Source: Brachionus koreanus
Lineage: Eukaryota; Rotifera; Eurotatoria; Ploima; Brachionidae
Assembly: GCA_016987375.1 (NCBI GenBank)
Contig: PJRA01000453.1
Coordinates: 744,884-808,883, forward strand
DNA: 64,000 bases
Direction of reading: 5' to 3'
Under the pieces are notes generated by a model, which was not told the origin of the DNA, ran no database searches, and was given only the letters and a program-made list of their open reading frames with translations. This document shows, piece after piece, positions 33,571-45,405 of the stretch. The number at the start of each line of letters is the position of its first letter. Within the stretch, counting starts at the first letter, position 1. The translations under genes and the position numbers were made by a program.

Positions 33571-34421
33571 ATTAATTGATTAATCTTTTATTCGATTTAT
33601 TAAGCACTCCTAAATTAAAATATTCTCAGTTTTAATTATTAATGGTTAAAAAGAATAAAATTTATTTTATAAATAAATAATAAAAAATCATAATTTTTGA
33701 TTTAGTTTTATTTTTAAGATTTCAAAAAAAATCGTTTAAATAGAATAAAAATTAAAACACAAATATTAATTAAAGTTAAAAATTTTGGAATTGAAATGAA
33801 CATCTTTATTTGGACTGATCGTGCTAAACGGCACAAAATTTGTAGAAAAAAAAGTCCGACATCCATCTTTAACTGTTCAAATGAGTGTTTAACTATGGGA
33901 CAAACAATGTACTGCAAAACTTTGTCTTCTTTGTCAATCAAATAACCACAAAATGAAATTTTTTAGAACATGACCATAATTTAGCAGTGAAAAGTGATAT
34001 TCAAAAAATTCAAAATTAAAAACTTTAATCAACCAAAAATTTTGTTTATTTTAATATAATTTATTCAATGTAAAATGCACACATCTGATCATGTTTCTTC
34101 TATAGGTCTTTTGGCCTAAAAATTGTTAGTAGCTGAAACTAAAATTAAAGAGATCTGATCTAACAAATTTTTTAATAAAGCTAAACCTCACTTTTTATTA
34201 TTAGATGAAATTATTATTGCAAAAACTATTATTAATGATCGTGATTTTGTTGAAGTGAACCCTCTATTGAAAGCTAAAACTGTTCCACTTGTACAACAAT
34301 AAAGATAGACGAAGACCGACATTAGAATTTAAAGCATTTAAAAGGAAATGATAATAATTGGTCTTGTTATTGACTATTTTTATAATAAATAATAATTTTT
34401 TTGTACTAATTTTTTAATAGT
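33571..34421. other. Intergenic, MED23 3' side
   Basis: AT-rich. Two short open stretches look slightly protein-like, 33941-33714 (-) and about 34160-34300 (+), but neither has recognisable homology or splice partners. They may be relics of mobile DNA. Confidence 0.3.
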
Positions 34422-34620
34422 TTAACACTAGAAAGCCCGGAGAGTTTTTAAACCTAAATACTTTTTGATGGAAATAAATTTTTTTAAAAAAGCTTTTAAA
34501 AACTAAGCATTTTGTTTTTGATTCTTAAAAAAATTTAATTAACTTTTAGAAAAAATATTGAATTTTTTTGCATAACTAAATTTGAAATTTTTATAAATCA
34601 GCCGGGCTCTCTAGTGTTAA
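34422..34620. mobile_element. piggyBac-type MITE 2 (TTAA target site)
   Basis: A 199 bp element with TTAA at both ends and 19 bp inverted termini TTAACACTAGAAAGCCCGG (one mismatch in the right copy, GAG for AAG). It has no coding capacity. The outer TTAACACTAGA matches MITE 1 at 22971; the interior is different. Confidence 0.85.
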
Positions 34621-34743
34621 TTCTTACTATTTCCGTTTATTTTTTTAATCTCAGTTTTTAGTATTTTCTTTTATATTTTACTTATTTATTTAATCATTTA
34701 ATTTAATTAAAAAAATATATGCAATGTAATTCAGACATATTAG

Positions 34744-34896
34744 TGTGATATAGCGACATCTCTGTCGATATCACTGAATTAGTTAACTAACTAAACCTTG
34801 AGCGTTTAAGTTAGAATGGAGCATAAATAGCTGCTCCTAATCGTCTAACGAGGAGATCGGATAGACGGGCCCAAGGGTACTAATGTAAACATTACA
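34744..34896. mobile_element. 153 bp solo LTR with 5 bp target-site duplication
   Basis: The segment starts TGTGATATAG, ends ACATTACA and is flanked by ATTAG at 34739-34743 and 34897-34901, the TG...CA plus 5 bp duplication pattern of an LTR. It is much more GC-rich than its surroundings. Inside are a 12 bp-stem hairpin at 34745-34774 (GTGATAT and CGACA arms, loop TCTC), a TATA-like CATAAATAG and an interleaved pair CTCCT/AGGAG with CGTCT/AGACG near 34833-34867. No internal retroelement coding sequence lies next to it, so it is a solo LTR, most likely from a small Copia-like or TRIM element. Confidence 0.65.
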
Positions 34897-35013
34897 ATTA
34901 GAGTCATCAATTGTGCCATTTATATTTATTCAATAAACAAATAGACTTCTTTTTTAATATAAATTTAACAATAAATAAATGCTCTATTTTCTAACAACTA
35001 TTTTCTAACATAC

Positions 35014-35135
35014 AAATTAAGTACAATAGAATAGAAAAAAATGTTAATAATTTTTAAATATTTTTTTCAAAGATCAAAAGAAAGTTCTATAAATACAACA
35101 TGATGCAGCATTCATATTTGCATAGTAAGCAGGAT
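35014..35135. mobile_element. MITE family TTTTGTGAAATTT, copy B (partial, diverged)
   Basis: Aligns along its length with copy A at 18248-18370: AAGTACAATAGAATAGAA, then AAAGTTCTATAAATACAA, then GATGCAGCATTC. The outer terminus is eroded, the core palindrome is damaged and the right half is not recognisable. Confidence 0.55.
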
Positions 35136-36991
35136 TGTGATAAAACTTAGTAAATTTAGCATGATTAAAATTTGAACAAATTTGATTTTAGTGAATTTTG
35201 TAGAGATTTTACACATCAACTTACACAAGCAGACTATAACTATTGATGTAAATTTATATGTAGCACTATATTGCATTTTCAGAATTATTCAAAACCTTTA
35301 GAAAAAAAAAATTTATTTATTTTTTGAATTTATTTAAAATCGTTTTCATTAATTTTTATTAATTATTCTATTTAAATAAAATACATACGTTTACTTTCTA
35401 GATTTTAAGATCAGTCTCAATTTCTTTTTGTTGAAAATAGCTGATTTTCTGAGTTCAAAATTGTATTCCAGGTAGAAAAAAAACGTTGTCTAAATACATT
35501 TTCTATGATGTCACTAACAAATCTAATTCAAGTGAAGTTAGTTGAATCTCACCATGATGAAATATCATATTAAATAGCAAGATAAGATTCACTTCTTCAC
35601 CTAAACTAAAATTCATATTTTTTTTTTTAACAAACTAAAAAAACTTAGTGCTGAAAACGACGATGATTGCCCAAAAGTAAACTAATGCCAAAAGAGTTAG
35701 ATCTGACATCATGATTCTAAAAATATTTTTTTTCCATTGTCATCTCTAGTCTTTTAGCTCAGTTCTTCTCTTTTATTGTTTGAAAAATTGTGTGCTTTAA
35801 CTTAAAAATTCTAGCTGTATTTATAACTCATTTGTCTCAATGGTAATTTCTATTATCTATCATAACTGCCTTTTGAGTATGTTAATCATGCTAGAGCTAT
35901 CATGTGACAATTTAATTTCTAGTGTTTATATCTATAATAAAACTAGTAAAGAAGCCGAGTGAGTTATCTATTTAAGATAATATAGCTTTAAGTTAAAACC
36001 GGGACAATTAAGAAATAAAAAGCAGATTAAAAAAAAAATTAACTCAATTGACTTTATTGATACCTTTACTCCTCTTAGCGATTAGAATGGTAAATAATCG
36101 TCATTTTCAACACTGAATTCGGTCTTTATCACTTAGTAATTCAATTTTTTTATATTATTTAGGCAAATATTTGAAAAAGATAATTTTTTTATCTTTTTTT
36201 TATTTTTCGAAAAATAAATTTATCTTTTTGACTGGTTGTTATAGCATCCATTCATATTGTGCAATGAAATTAACTATAAGAGCCAATTTTTTGTGTCTAT
36301 TTGAGTTGATCGCTTCTTTTGAGCTGGCCTCGGTGATTTCAACAAAATTCTATTAAATTTAGCTTAAATATTTAGTCGGTCTTTTTTATTTATATCCGTT
36401 TTAAAAAAACAAAAAAAAAAAAACAAGATGTAATTAAGATAATTTTTATATTACTCTGGTTTATTACTGATGCGAAAAAGGGCGCTTAATTTCTTAGTCC
36501 AGTTAAATTTATGTAGGCCATTAAAATTTATCTCTAAGCAAAAACTAAGCACAGTTAAGATAAAAGTTAAAGCTTGATTTTTTTTTCAATTTAGCAACAA
36601 CACCTTGCTTGAGTATAAAATTTATCAGCATAGTTAGAAAACCTTTAAAATACAATACTATTATTCTCATGTAATAAAAAAGAAATACGTTTTTTTTTTT
36701 TTTTAAAAAAAGAAATCTAATCAAAATTAAATTTGCTTAATTATCAAAAACTTCTATTTGAATTTTAATAAAAATTTTATCAGTTTGTAAATAGCTCAAA
36801 TTTTTTTTTTTTTTTTCAAACAAATTAAATTAAATTAGACATGATGAAAATTGACTTGAAAATTAAAAAAAAGAAAACAAAAATTTTTTTAAAATTTTTC
36901 AATAAAAAAATAAAATTGAAAAAAAATGAGATTTTATTCATTTTAAAAATATAAAAAAATTATATATATTTTTTTTCTAATATAACTAAAA
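35136..36991. other. Intergenic, C1orf50 3' side
   Basis: About 1.9 kb of AT-rich sequence with homopolymer runs; no exon, RNA gene or bounded repeat was recognised. Confidence 0.4.
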
Positions 36992-37600
36992 TTAAATTAC
37001 ATCTTTAATTGATGCAATAGCAGGTTTGCTCATTACTTGACTAATAAGAGCTTTTCTTTCGTCAACGTTCTTCAATTGATCGATAGGAGTCCACGAGTTG
37101 TCGTATTCAAGTCTGTAGGCGCCCAAGAACGAGTGTGGACACTTGTTGCCCCAGTCACTTGGAGACATGATACTCATGTACCTTTGGCCGGATTCTCTTT
37201 CATAATAGTAGTAAATAGTACCGGGCCGTTTGAGCACATTGCATGCTGCTTGGTGTAATTCTTTCTCTAACTTGGCCTTTTCCAATATTCCTCTGGCTTG
37301 TTCTTGCAAAAATTGTATCTGCTCGATTACTATGTTCAGTTTATTAGTAACATTTGATTGTATACTTTTATCAGCCTATTACAGAAATTTCATATTAATG
37401 TCTATGTTAATTGAGACTTTGAATCTTACATTTTGAATTTGTTGGGCCAGTGCGATCAAATCAGCGGTATAGTTTGGCTGGACTAATGAATTTTCAACAA
37501 GATTGGCTTAAAACTAAATTTTAGAATTCTGACCATGTTTATTTAGCGATTTACCTTCTTCTCTGTTGAAACTGCCGCTAATTGCTACTTGATTTTCCAT
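36992..37600 (-). CDS. C1orf50: C1orf50 homologue (DUF2452)
   Basis: Three exons from the ATG at 37600-37598. The first reads MENQVAISGSFNREE; the second contains VENSLVQPNYTADLIALAQQ; the last runs from about 37375 and ends IASIKDVI with the stop at 36992-36994. About 165 residues. The conserved core is clear: LHQAACNVLKRPG, YYYYERESGQRYMSIMSP, WGNKCPHSFLGAYRLEYDNSW. The family is widespread in eukaryotes; I know of no firmly established biochemical role. The gene is divergent from SLC35B4, with 342 nt between start codons. Confidence 0.92.
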
Positions 37601-37942
37601 TTTTTGGATTTTTCAAATCACTATTTGGATGCTAAATAGGAAAAAATTCAAGCTATTATGTAAGAAATTTTTATTTTAGTCTATGTAGCCTTACACACTT
37701 ATTCTTAAATTATTATATGCTAATCATATTTGCTTAATTATGGGAAATATTTTGGCGTGCTTAAGTTTCTTTAAAAAATCTCAAGACAAATATTTAAAAG
37801 CTTGCATTTTAAACTAGACAGACTGAAGAGTTGGCTTTTAGTATATACCAAGAGAATAATTCACTAGCTAAAACATATTTTATAATAGTGATAAAAAAAC
37901 CGTTTACTCGGCAAAAATATGATCAATAACTGACTCATTCAA
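37601..37942. promoter_or_regulatory. Shared divergent promoter region of C1orf50 and SLC35B4
   Basis: 342 nt separate two outward-facing start codons, so both promoters must lie here or overlap the genes. No core promoter motif is distinctive enough to place. Inferred from layout only. Confidence 0.4.
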
Positions 37943-39174
37943 ATGCATTATTTTTTGGCAATATTTACAGTTTTTTTGGGCTGTTGCAGCAATGTTTTCT
38001 TCTTGGAACTTTTGACTAAGTATTTATAAAAAATGAAAAAAAAAATTTTTTTTCTCATTTTTTAGTGTCCATCCAGGTAGTGGCAACTTGATCACACTGG
38101 CCCAATTTTTGTTCATCTCAGTCAAAGGCTTTGTTTTCGAGCACAAATTTGGAACTAAAAAGTCAATAATACCCATCAGGTAAACCAAAATTCAGAATTT
38201 ATAACCAATAATTTTGTATTCATTTGCCAGAAAGTATATGAGTTTGGTTATAATGTTTTTTGTGGTCAGTGTGGTCAACAATTATGCCCTCAACTTCAAT
38301 ATATCAATGCCACTACACATGATTTTTAGATCGGTAAAAAATTTAACCAACAAATAACATAAAAATTTTGAAATTTTAAAAAAAAAAAGGGATCATTGAT
38401 AGCTAATATGTTTTTGGGCATATTAATTCTTAATAAGAAATATTGCTTCAGGGAATATCTATCAATATTACTAATCACAATCGGAATAATTACATGTACT
38501 CTAGCCTCTTCAACCGAAATTAAATCAACTGATAAAGTATCTAATGATATTGTTGATTTTTTATGGTGGATTGTTGGTAAATAGCATGAAAATTAATCAA
38601 AAAAAATTTATATAATTTTACTTCAAGGAATTTTAATGCTTACGTTTGCGCTTTTGCTTTCGGCAGGTATGGGAATCATACAAGAAGGCTTGTACAAAAC
38701 TCATGGCAAACATCCATCTGAAGCTCTTTATTATAATGTAGTATTTTGAAAATTTAAATTATACATTTCTAACATATTCCAAAGCATGTACTAACACTTC
38801 CAGCTTTTTTGCTACTTTACAATGATTTATCAACTCAAGTGACAGTTTACAATCAATCAGAGCCATATGATTTAATTCTATTCAGTATTCCGATTATGTG
38901 GCTGTATCTAATCGGCAATACCATGACACAATATGTTTGTATTAGCTCCGTGTTTGTTCTAACTACCGAATGTGCATCACTAACAGTTACTCTAGTTTTG
39001 ACATTGAGAAAATTTGCTAGTTTGATAATATCAATAATTTATTTTAAAAATCCTTTTACTATTTGGCATTGGGTCGGCACTTTACTTGTATTCTCTGGAA
39101 CTCTCATGTTCACCAATTTCATTAAAATAGTCAAAGACAAATTAACTGCTAAAGACGAGAAAAAATCTCTTTAA
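37943..39174 (+). CDS. SLC35B4: Nucleotide-sugar transporter SLC35B4
   Basis: Five or six exons with short introns, about 330 residues, beginning MHYFLAIFTVFLGCCSNVFF and ending LTAKDEKKSL. Landmarks: HPGSGNLITLAQFLFIS, VVNNYALNFNISMPLHMIFRSGSLIANM, ILNKKYCFREYLSI, GIIQEGLYKTHGKHPSEALYYNH and FKNPFTIWHWVGTLLVFSGT. Eight to ten hydrophobic segments and a Lys-rich tail (KDEKKSL) fit a Golgi/ER antiporter importing UDP-xylose and UDP-N-acetylglucosamine in exchange for UMP-type nucleotides. MRPL50 starts 161 nt downstream on the same strand. Confidence 0.93.
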
Positions 39175-39335
39175 ATTATTCTAGTTTTAGCTAATTTAAT
39201 TAATTTTAATTTAGAATAAATTTTTTTGAATTTTTTGGATTTTTTTTTTCAAATAATTAAAAGCAATTTGGGATTCATATCCCTAATTTAAATTATCATT
39301 AATTAAGAAATTAAATTTGATTTTAAAAGCAAAAA

Positions 39336-40090
39336 ATGATTAGTTTGCTAAGAGTTGGACGATTTTCTTTTTCAAAATCAATACTAGAGGTTTATTTTTT
39401 ATAAAAATTAAATCAAAAAGATAAATTTATTTTTTGAAAAGACTTCTACCAGAGGTCTTGTGTCTTTCAAAGATATTTTTGGTTCAAAAGAAAATTCAGA
39501 GGTAGCTGAGACAAGCAAACAGAACGAAAATTTGATAGCAACAGATTTTGAAGCAATAAAAAATACTGAGTAAATTTTTAGTTTGAAAAAATTTAAAAAG
39601 CGTAAAATAATTTTACTAAAGAACAACGAGATTAGTTCGAGTAAAAGCATACAAACCGCCAGAAAATGTTGAACAATTAATTAAAAATTTTTGTCAAGAA
39701 GTTTTTGATAAAAATTTCAATGATCAAAATTTTAAAAGTTTATTGCTATCAGATCCTGGTTTAAAATTTAACTTATTAACAAAATGCATATCAGCTTTTA
39801 AACACAATATTCCAAATACATATTTGAATGATATTAAAAATGTTCAAGATTTAATTGAGTACTACACAACAGAATTAAAAGACACCAGTCCTCTTGAGGA
39901 TATTTATCAACAACAAGACCTGCCAAAGAATATTCATATAAACTTGGAATACAATCGGTTCGTACCCGAAACTGACAAATTCTTTAATGGCAAAGATGCC
40001 TTTCCAGAACGAAACACTGTTGTAACTAGTTTATGGTACTCAAAGAAATATAAATCTGTCAATAAAAAAAAGCCTTATTTTATTAAATAA
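39336..40090 (+). CDS. MRPL50: Mitochondrial ribosomal protein bL50m
   Basis: Three exons: 39336 onward (MISLLRVGRFSFSKSILE, a basic mitochondrial presequence), a second from TSTRGLVSFKDIFGS, and a third from TTRLVRVKAYKPPENVEQLI to 40090; about 200 residues. The family core is visible: YKPPENVEQLI, LLSDPGLKFNLLTKC, IPNTYLNDIKNVQDLIEYY and LPKNIHINLEYNRFVPE. It is a metazoan component of the large mitoribosomal subunit. The junction phases (0 and 2) are consistent. Confidence 0.88.
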
Positions 40091-40645
40091 ATTGATAAAA
40101 AAATTGATTGAAATTTTAATTTAAATAAAAAATTTTAAGAGTAAATTTATTAAGAATTAATTTTTATATGTAATTTATTTAAACATGATATATTTGAGTT
40201 TTGATTAAAAGTCTAAAATATAGATATAAGATGAAAAAAGTAAAAAAATTGCTTAGTTTGAAACAATTTATTGTTAATTAAAATAAAATTACCATTTATT
40301 AATACATGTCAATTATCAAGAAATATTCAACTTTTAATACAATAAAACAATTAAACTTTGAAATAAATTTTGTACAAGGAAAAACAACAGTTCAATTAAA
40401 CGTAAAATTTATAGGAGTATAAAAACAAGAAAAGTCTCTTTCAAATCAAATTGATAAACAAATTTTTCATTCGAACATTGATTCACAGAGAAAAAAAAGT
40501 AAAATATATCAATTTTGATTCAAAAAAAATAAAACAAAATTGTCATCATAGATCTATTATGCATTCAAAAAAACAAATTATCCTTAAAATACAGAGAAAA
40601 TATCATAAAGAGTTTTTTAATTTCTTACCACTAAAATCCATCTAA
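40091..40645. other. Intergenic with weak hints of a small spliced ORF
   Basis: AT-rich. An ATG at 40306 opens about 32 codons up to a possible GTAAAA donor, then about 23 more codons after a 28 nt gap, then unclear continuation. It has no homology and low complexity, so I do not call a gene. Confidence 0.3.
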
Positions 40646-40888
40646 TTAAAGATAAAGTCCATCTAATTTTTTACTGCTTGAAGCATTACCAAAGCTTTCA
40701 CCGTTTTGATTCAATAGAGCACTATTGCTATAAACAGGCTGATTGTAATTTTCAAACGGGTAATCTCCATCTGAATACTTTAGAGCTTTTTTTTTCATTA
40801 TTGTTTTTCCGTTTATTTGTTGGCTTATTGTATTTATTTGTTTTTTTAGCTTATCATATTTTCTTTTAAGCTTTTTTACCCTGCACAT
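40646..40888 (-). CDS. Small orphan coiled-coil protein, family member 1
   Basis: Single exon, 80 residues. It begins MCRVKKLKRKYDKLKKQI, a Lys-rich helical heptad-like stretch, then a polar Asn/Ser/Tyr-rich tail with QPVYSNSALLNQNG and ends DGLYL. The N-terminal MCxxxxKLKRK and the PxYSN-x-L tail motif recur in the ORF at 45406-45783, so the two are likely paralogues about 4.5 kb apart on the same strand. No signal peptide or membrane segment. I do not recognise the family. Confidence 0.55.
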   Translation of the reverse strand: MCRVKKLKRKYDKLKKQINTISQQINGKTIMKKKALKYSDGDYPFENYNQPVYSNSALLNQNGESFGNASSSKKLDGLYL

Positions 40889-41249
40889 TTTTGAATGGTT
40901 TTTTAAATTTCAAGATACACTCTCTTTTTTATAATGTATTCAAAATTCTTATTTGAAAAGCTTAGGCTTCTAATGGGTTTTTAAACTTTGTCTAAATTCA
41001 ACTAGTTTTTTCATTAGAACTTTTTCACTGTCTAATCATTCTCTTTTTTTAAAGATTCATTGGTTGATAGATTTTTATTCGTATATGTAAGACATTTAAA
41101 ATTGTAGTGTCATTTTTATAAATTATTCTAATTTTAGCTAAATGAATTTTTTTTAAATTATTTTTGAAATTTTAAAATTTAAAGTATTTTAAGATAAAAA
41201 TAGAATAGTCTAATCAATCAAAAGCATTTTTAATTAACTAAAATACAAC
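40889..41249. promoter_or_regulatory. Divergent upstream region of orphan 1 and DCAF4
   Basis: 361 nt between the start codons of a minus-strand orphan and plus-strand DCAF4. AT-rich; no specific motif placed. Assignment is from layout. Confidence 0.35.
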
Positions 41250-42809
41250 ATGGGGCCAAAAAGCAACCAAAGCAAGAAGCAGAAAAGTAATCATAATCGC
41301 ACTGACCGAGAAAAAGGCAAGTCATTTGAAACGGCATCAAATAGCTCTTGTGATACAAATGAACTTCCCGGTTTTTACTTTGATCCTGTAAAAAATAGAT
41401 ATTTTAAAATTCAACAAAACACTTTTGGAGTGCATAATGTTCCAACCAAAGAAATTATAAAAATAAAATTAGAAAATGAAGAATTGAAAAAAAAATGCAA
41501 TAATCAGCTTATTAAGCGTAGTTTGATAGCATATTTACTAAAAAAAGAGATATATGGAGCAGATAATTCACTTAGACTTGACTTAACTGATAATCTAATA
41601 ATTAAATCGAAGCTTAAGAGCTTGTGTTTTTTGGATTCAAATTCTCCAATTAAAAAAATAGAAGTTTTACCTTCTCAATTGTTTTTAGATAGAAAAAATT
41701 TTATATATATTTTAATTAATTTTGTTGGAGTTCCATTTATTTACAAAGTATTTGAGTTGTGTACAGATATTTTTCAGAATGAAGAAAAGCTCTCTAGAAG
41801 TCAATGTTTAAAGAAGTTGAGCTTTATTGATCAAAATGAAAATGGTATTGTTACTGGACCGATAGATCATATGGTTTCGAATTTACCTGCTTTCATGGCA
41901 AGCCAAAATCATATTTTATCTACTTATCAATCAGTTGATCACAATGATAATAGACCTTATAAATTAAAAATTTCAAAAATTGACATCTATGGTCATGATT
42001 CTGATTTATTGGTACAAATACCGAAGTATTATAAGAGTTATAAGTTTCCATTATGGTGCAGTGATGTCAACAAAGAAATTACAAGATGTGCAGTTGGACT
42101 TCATCAAGGTGCTGAGGTGAATAATCTTGGAGATAATCACTTTTTTAGATTAAATACTTATCGTAGTGACGTTTTCTGTATCAAATTGAAGCCAGAATCT
42201 GACTTAGTCTATGCAGGTTAAAAAATAAATAAAAAAAAAGTCAATTTAAAATATTTTAAAGGCTGTAAGAGCAAACTATTATTTGGATATGATCTAAGAT
42301 GTAGAGTAAATAATCCAATATGTGAAATGAAACATGAATCTTGTGTAAATGACTTGATTTTTTGTCCTAAAAATTCTAACTATTTATTTGTAAATGATTT
42401 TACTGGAGAGGTATTTCTAAATGTTATTGTAAAAAGATTTATAGAATAGTTTTGAAAGATAAATTTATGGGACGTTAGACATCCCATTCACAGTGTAGTT
42501 AAGTTTTCGGATGGTCAAAATTGTAACTCAAGATGCTCAATTAAATTAAACAGCTCCGGAGATTATCTTTATTTAAGTATGTACAAAAAAAAATTTAAAG
42601 TAAACATTTTGATTTTTTTATATAAAGTGCCCAAAGATGGTCACATAAGAGTTTTTAATACTGTCACTACAAATTTAATAAAAACGATTATATCTGCCGA
42701 AGATAAAGATCCAAACCAGCTTTATTCAGAAATACCAAGTATTCATATTTTTGATGATTTGAGCATGCTTTATGGTATAGACCATAAACTAATGTATTAT
42801 TCAATCTAA
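41250..42809 (+). CDS. DCAF4: DDB1- and CUL4-associated factor 4 (WD40)
   Basis: Four exons: 41250-42218, then from CKSKLLFGYDLRCR to VNDFTGE, then INLWDVRHPIHSVVK, then PKDGHIRVFNTVTT to 42809; about 480 residues. The diagnostic N-terminal element NELPGFYFDPVKNRYFKI is near-identical to DCAF4/WDR21. WD40 strands include INLWDVR and HIRVFNT. DCAF4 is a putative substrate receptor of CUL4-DDB1 ubiquitin ligases. The middle of the protein is diverged, as expected for WD40 blades. It is convergent with PAF1, with 267 nt between stop codons. Confidence 0.88.
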
Positions 42810-43076
42810 TTAATCAATTAAGATAATTTTAAATAAAGCTATCCATTTGGATAAAAATAAAAATAATTTTAAAAAAAAAATTTTTACTTAAAATTTTCTT
42901 AAGGCCATTTGAAAATAAATTTTTCTATAGGATAGACAATTTTTAGGAAGTAATTTTCAAGAAGAAATCACTGATTTTTTTAAATTTATTTAAAAAAAAA
43001 AATTGTTTTTTTCGAATCTTAAATTTTATTTTTTTATAAACAAAGACTATGTAACAAATAGTTATACTATTTAATT

Positions 43077-44605
43077 TTAATCAGAATTTTCATCTGTTTC
43101 ATGTTGGGTTTCTTCCTCTGCAGTATGCTGTTCGGCAATTTCGTCTCCAGTACTTTGACTTTCTTCATTTTGTTCAACATTTTCTTAAAATTAATTGAGA
43201 TAAAAGTCAAAAAAATAAAAAAAAAATTTCTTGTCAAAAATACCTTGCTCTTCTTCTTCATCACTTTCCTCTTCACCACTAATGTTTTCTAAATCTCTAA
43301 GTCTAGTACGCTTTTAAATAAAATTAATACATTAATTGATAAATTTTTACTATTTAAAAAAAATAAACCTGATTTTTTTCTTCCTGTCTAGTAAACGGTC
43401 TGTATCTTACATTCAATTTTGTGTTTCCAACTTTACCTAATTTGGTACGTCTCTTGCTTAGTCGGACTCTTTTTAAAATGAATAGTTAAACTAATAAATA
43501 AAATTTGGCCAACAAAAAATAATAAACCTTGTTTCCAATTCATTGTAAAAAACACCATTATCTTTAATGATAAAAAAATAATTCTCTTCATATCCATATG
43601 ATGATTTTGACTTGATATTCCATGTATATTCTCTGGATAGTTTGAATTCGTATTCATCATCGGCATCATATTCAGTTTCATTTTCATCATCACGATGTCG
43701 CTTATGCACAGTATCTTGGGTTGGGAGAAAATAGGCCACAAACTGTTCACCATTTTTGTCTACTAATCCTTTGATTAGCGCCTGGGACATCTCTACTTGT
43801 TGTTTTCTTTCTGAATCCGCTTTGGATGTTGGATCGTCATCGAAGAGAACTTGTGCACTCGAATGTCTCCACAACTAAAAAATATTTTTTATTTTTTGAA
43901 ATTAAGCTTAAATTATTTACGTCAAAATCAGGAAATATTTGTAGTTCTTGTTGAGCAAATACTCCTGGTTTGCTGTAGTGTTTGGTGATTTGTTTTTTAG
44001 TTGCTTCGAAACCTTGTTCAATAGCAGTGATTTGACTATCTCGGTCTTTGTAATAGTCAGTTTCTTTAAGTTTCTTTTTGACCGAGTATCCAACTCTTTT
44101 TTTTCAAGTGAAATAAAAAAATTAGCAAAACAAAATAAAAAAAAAATAAATTTTTGAATTTATTTTTATACTTTGATTCAGCCGAATCATATTGTTTGGG
44201 CTGAAATCTTGTGTTTTCGGCTGATATGTATTCATTTCTTCTCATCCATGAAACAGTCTTGTTATGCTGTTCAGCTCTTTTTAGATCTGCTGCAGACACA
44301 TTGTCTTCTTCGAGTAGCTTTTCATCATTTGGATGCAAATGCGAGTCTTGATCTAATTTGTTATAATCTTGATTGATCAAGTCAATCCGAATGCCCAGAT
44401 CTTGTTCATTTAGAATGTCCCATTTGAAATTTTTTTCCAAAGAAGTAGATTTGTATTCGATGTAACGGTTTGAATCAAAAGGGTAGACTATTGATTTCGG
44501 TTCAAAGGGTATATCAGGCAATTTATTTTGATACTTTATTCGACAAATTAGGTCTGATGTACCTGATTTGTGAGAGCTTGAAGTGCTTTGACTGTTACGA
44601 ATCAT
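43077..44605 (-). CDS. PAF1: RNA polymerase II-associated factor PAF1
   Basis: Six exons: 44605-44172, then from KVGYSVKKKLKE, from LWRHSSAQVLFDDDP (about 43874), from RVRLSKRRTKLG, from RTRLRDLENISG, and a last exon ending TDENSD with TAA at 43079-43077; about 410 residues. Collinear landmarks: LICRIKYQNKLPDIPFEPK, YKSTSLEKNFKWDIL, DEKLLEEDN, WMRRNEYIS, QFVAYFLPTQDT, SREYTWNIKSK, GYEENYFFI and YNELETRVRLSKRR. The acidic Glu/Ser tail is shorter than in vertebrates. PAF1 scaffolds the complex that couples elongating Pol II to H2B ubiquitination and H3K4/K36 methylation. The start at 44605 is chosen over an upstream in-frame ATG because the conserved region follows it directly. Confidence 0.94.
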
Positions 44606-45405
44606 TTCCGAAAAATTAAAGAAATCTTTATTTTGCTTTATATAAATGGAAATTTGAATTTTTTCGTTGCAAAACTTAATTAACAAATAGTTAAAATCAA
44701 AGAAGAATTATAGAGAAAAATATTTAGAATAGACCATCTATTCCAATAGATTACTAAACATTAAATGCAAAGATTTTTATTAAAAATTTCAAAATAGAAA
44801 AATGCTATGTCTAAAAGCTTCAATTAAGCATAAATCAAAAAAACTTTGAAAAAATGCGTAGGCTTATTTTGAACAAGGTCTCGTGTTATAGAAGAAATAC
44901 ATGCTTGTTTATTTTAAGAGTTGCATTTATGATTTCAGTAGTTAAAACAATCAACCAAAAAATCCACTTAAGCCAAAAAAGCATATACTATATTTAGGGT
45001 GATATCAGATTTTTCGACAATTAATAATTTGGAATTAAAAGATTTAAAAAAAATTCAAGATAAAAATTTATTTTTTGAAAATTTTCTAACATTTCTTAAC
45101 AAACCATTAATTTAGCTTATAACATATTGCCTTTTTTTAATAAATTAGACAATAAAATCACACTTATAATTTCCAAAAAAAAAACAATTAGATAAATTTT
45201 TTTAAGTGATAAACATATTTGAAAATTTAAAAAAATATTACACTTAATTGAAAAATTCCATTAATTAAGCCAAATTGACATGTTATAAATTTGATAATTT
45301 ACAAATTGTACTTTAAAAATAAGTATTTAAAAAGATTACAAAAAGAAATTAAAGTATTATTCTAGAATTAAAGTATTATTTAAATCTAAATTGATCTCAA
45401 TCTTA
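44606..45405. other. Intergenic upstream of PAF1
   Basis: 800 AT-rich bases, presumably PAF1 promoter and the 3' flank of the next minus-strand ORF; no other feature seen. Confidence 0.4.

Noticed and set aside
33714..33941. 75-codon minus-strand frame with a hydrophobic C-terminus after MED23
   Set aside because: No homology, no splice partner, and the hydrophobic end is simply AT-rich sequence; kept only as a remark in the intergenic entry.
34745..34867. A hammerhead ribozyme in the structured 34.7 kb patch
   Set aside because: The conserved CTGATGA and GAAA cores are absent; the LTR boundaries explain the segment better.
43067..43292. Lys-rich frames on both strands near the PAF1 3' end
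   Set aside because: They are intron read-through and out-of-frame shadows of the acidic PAF1 tail exons.
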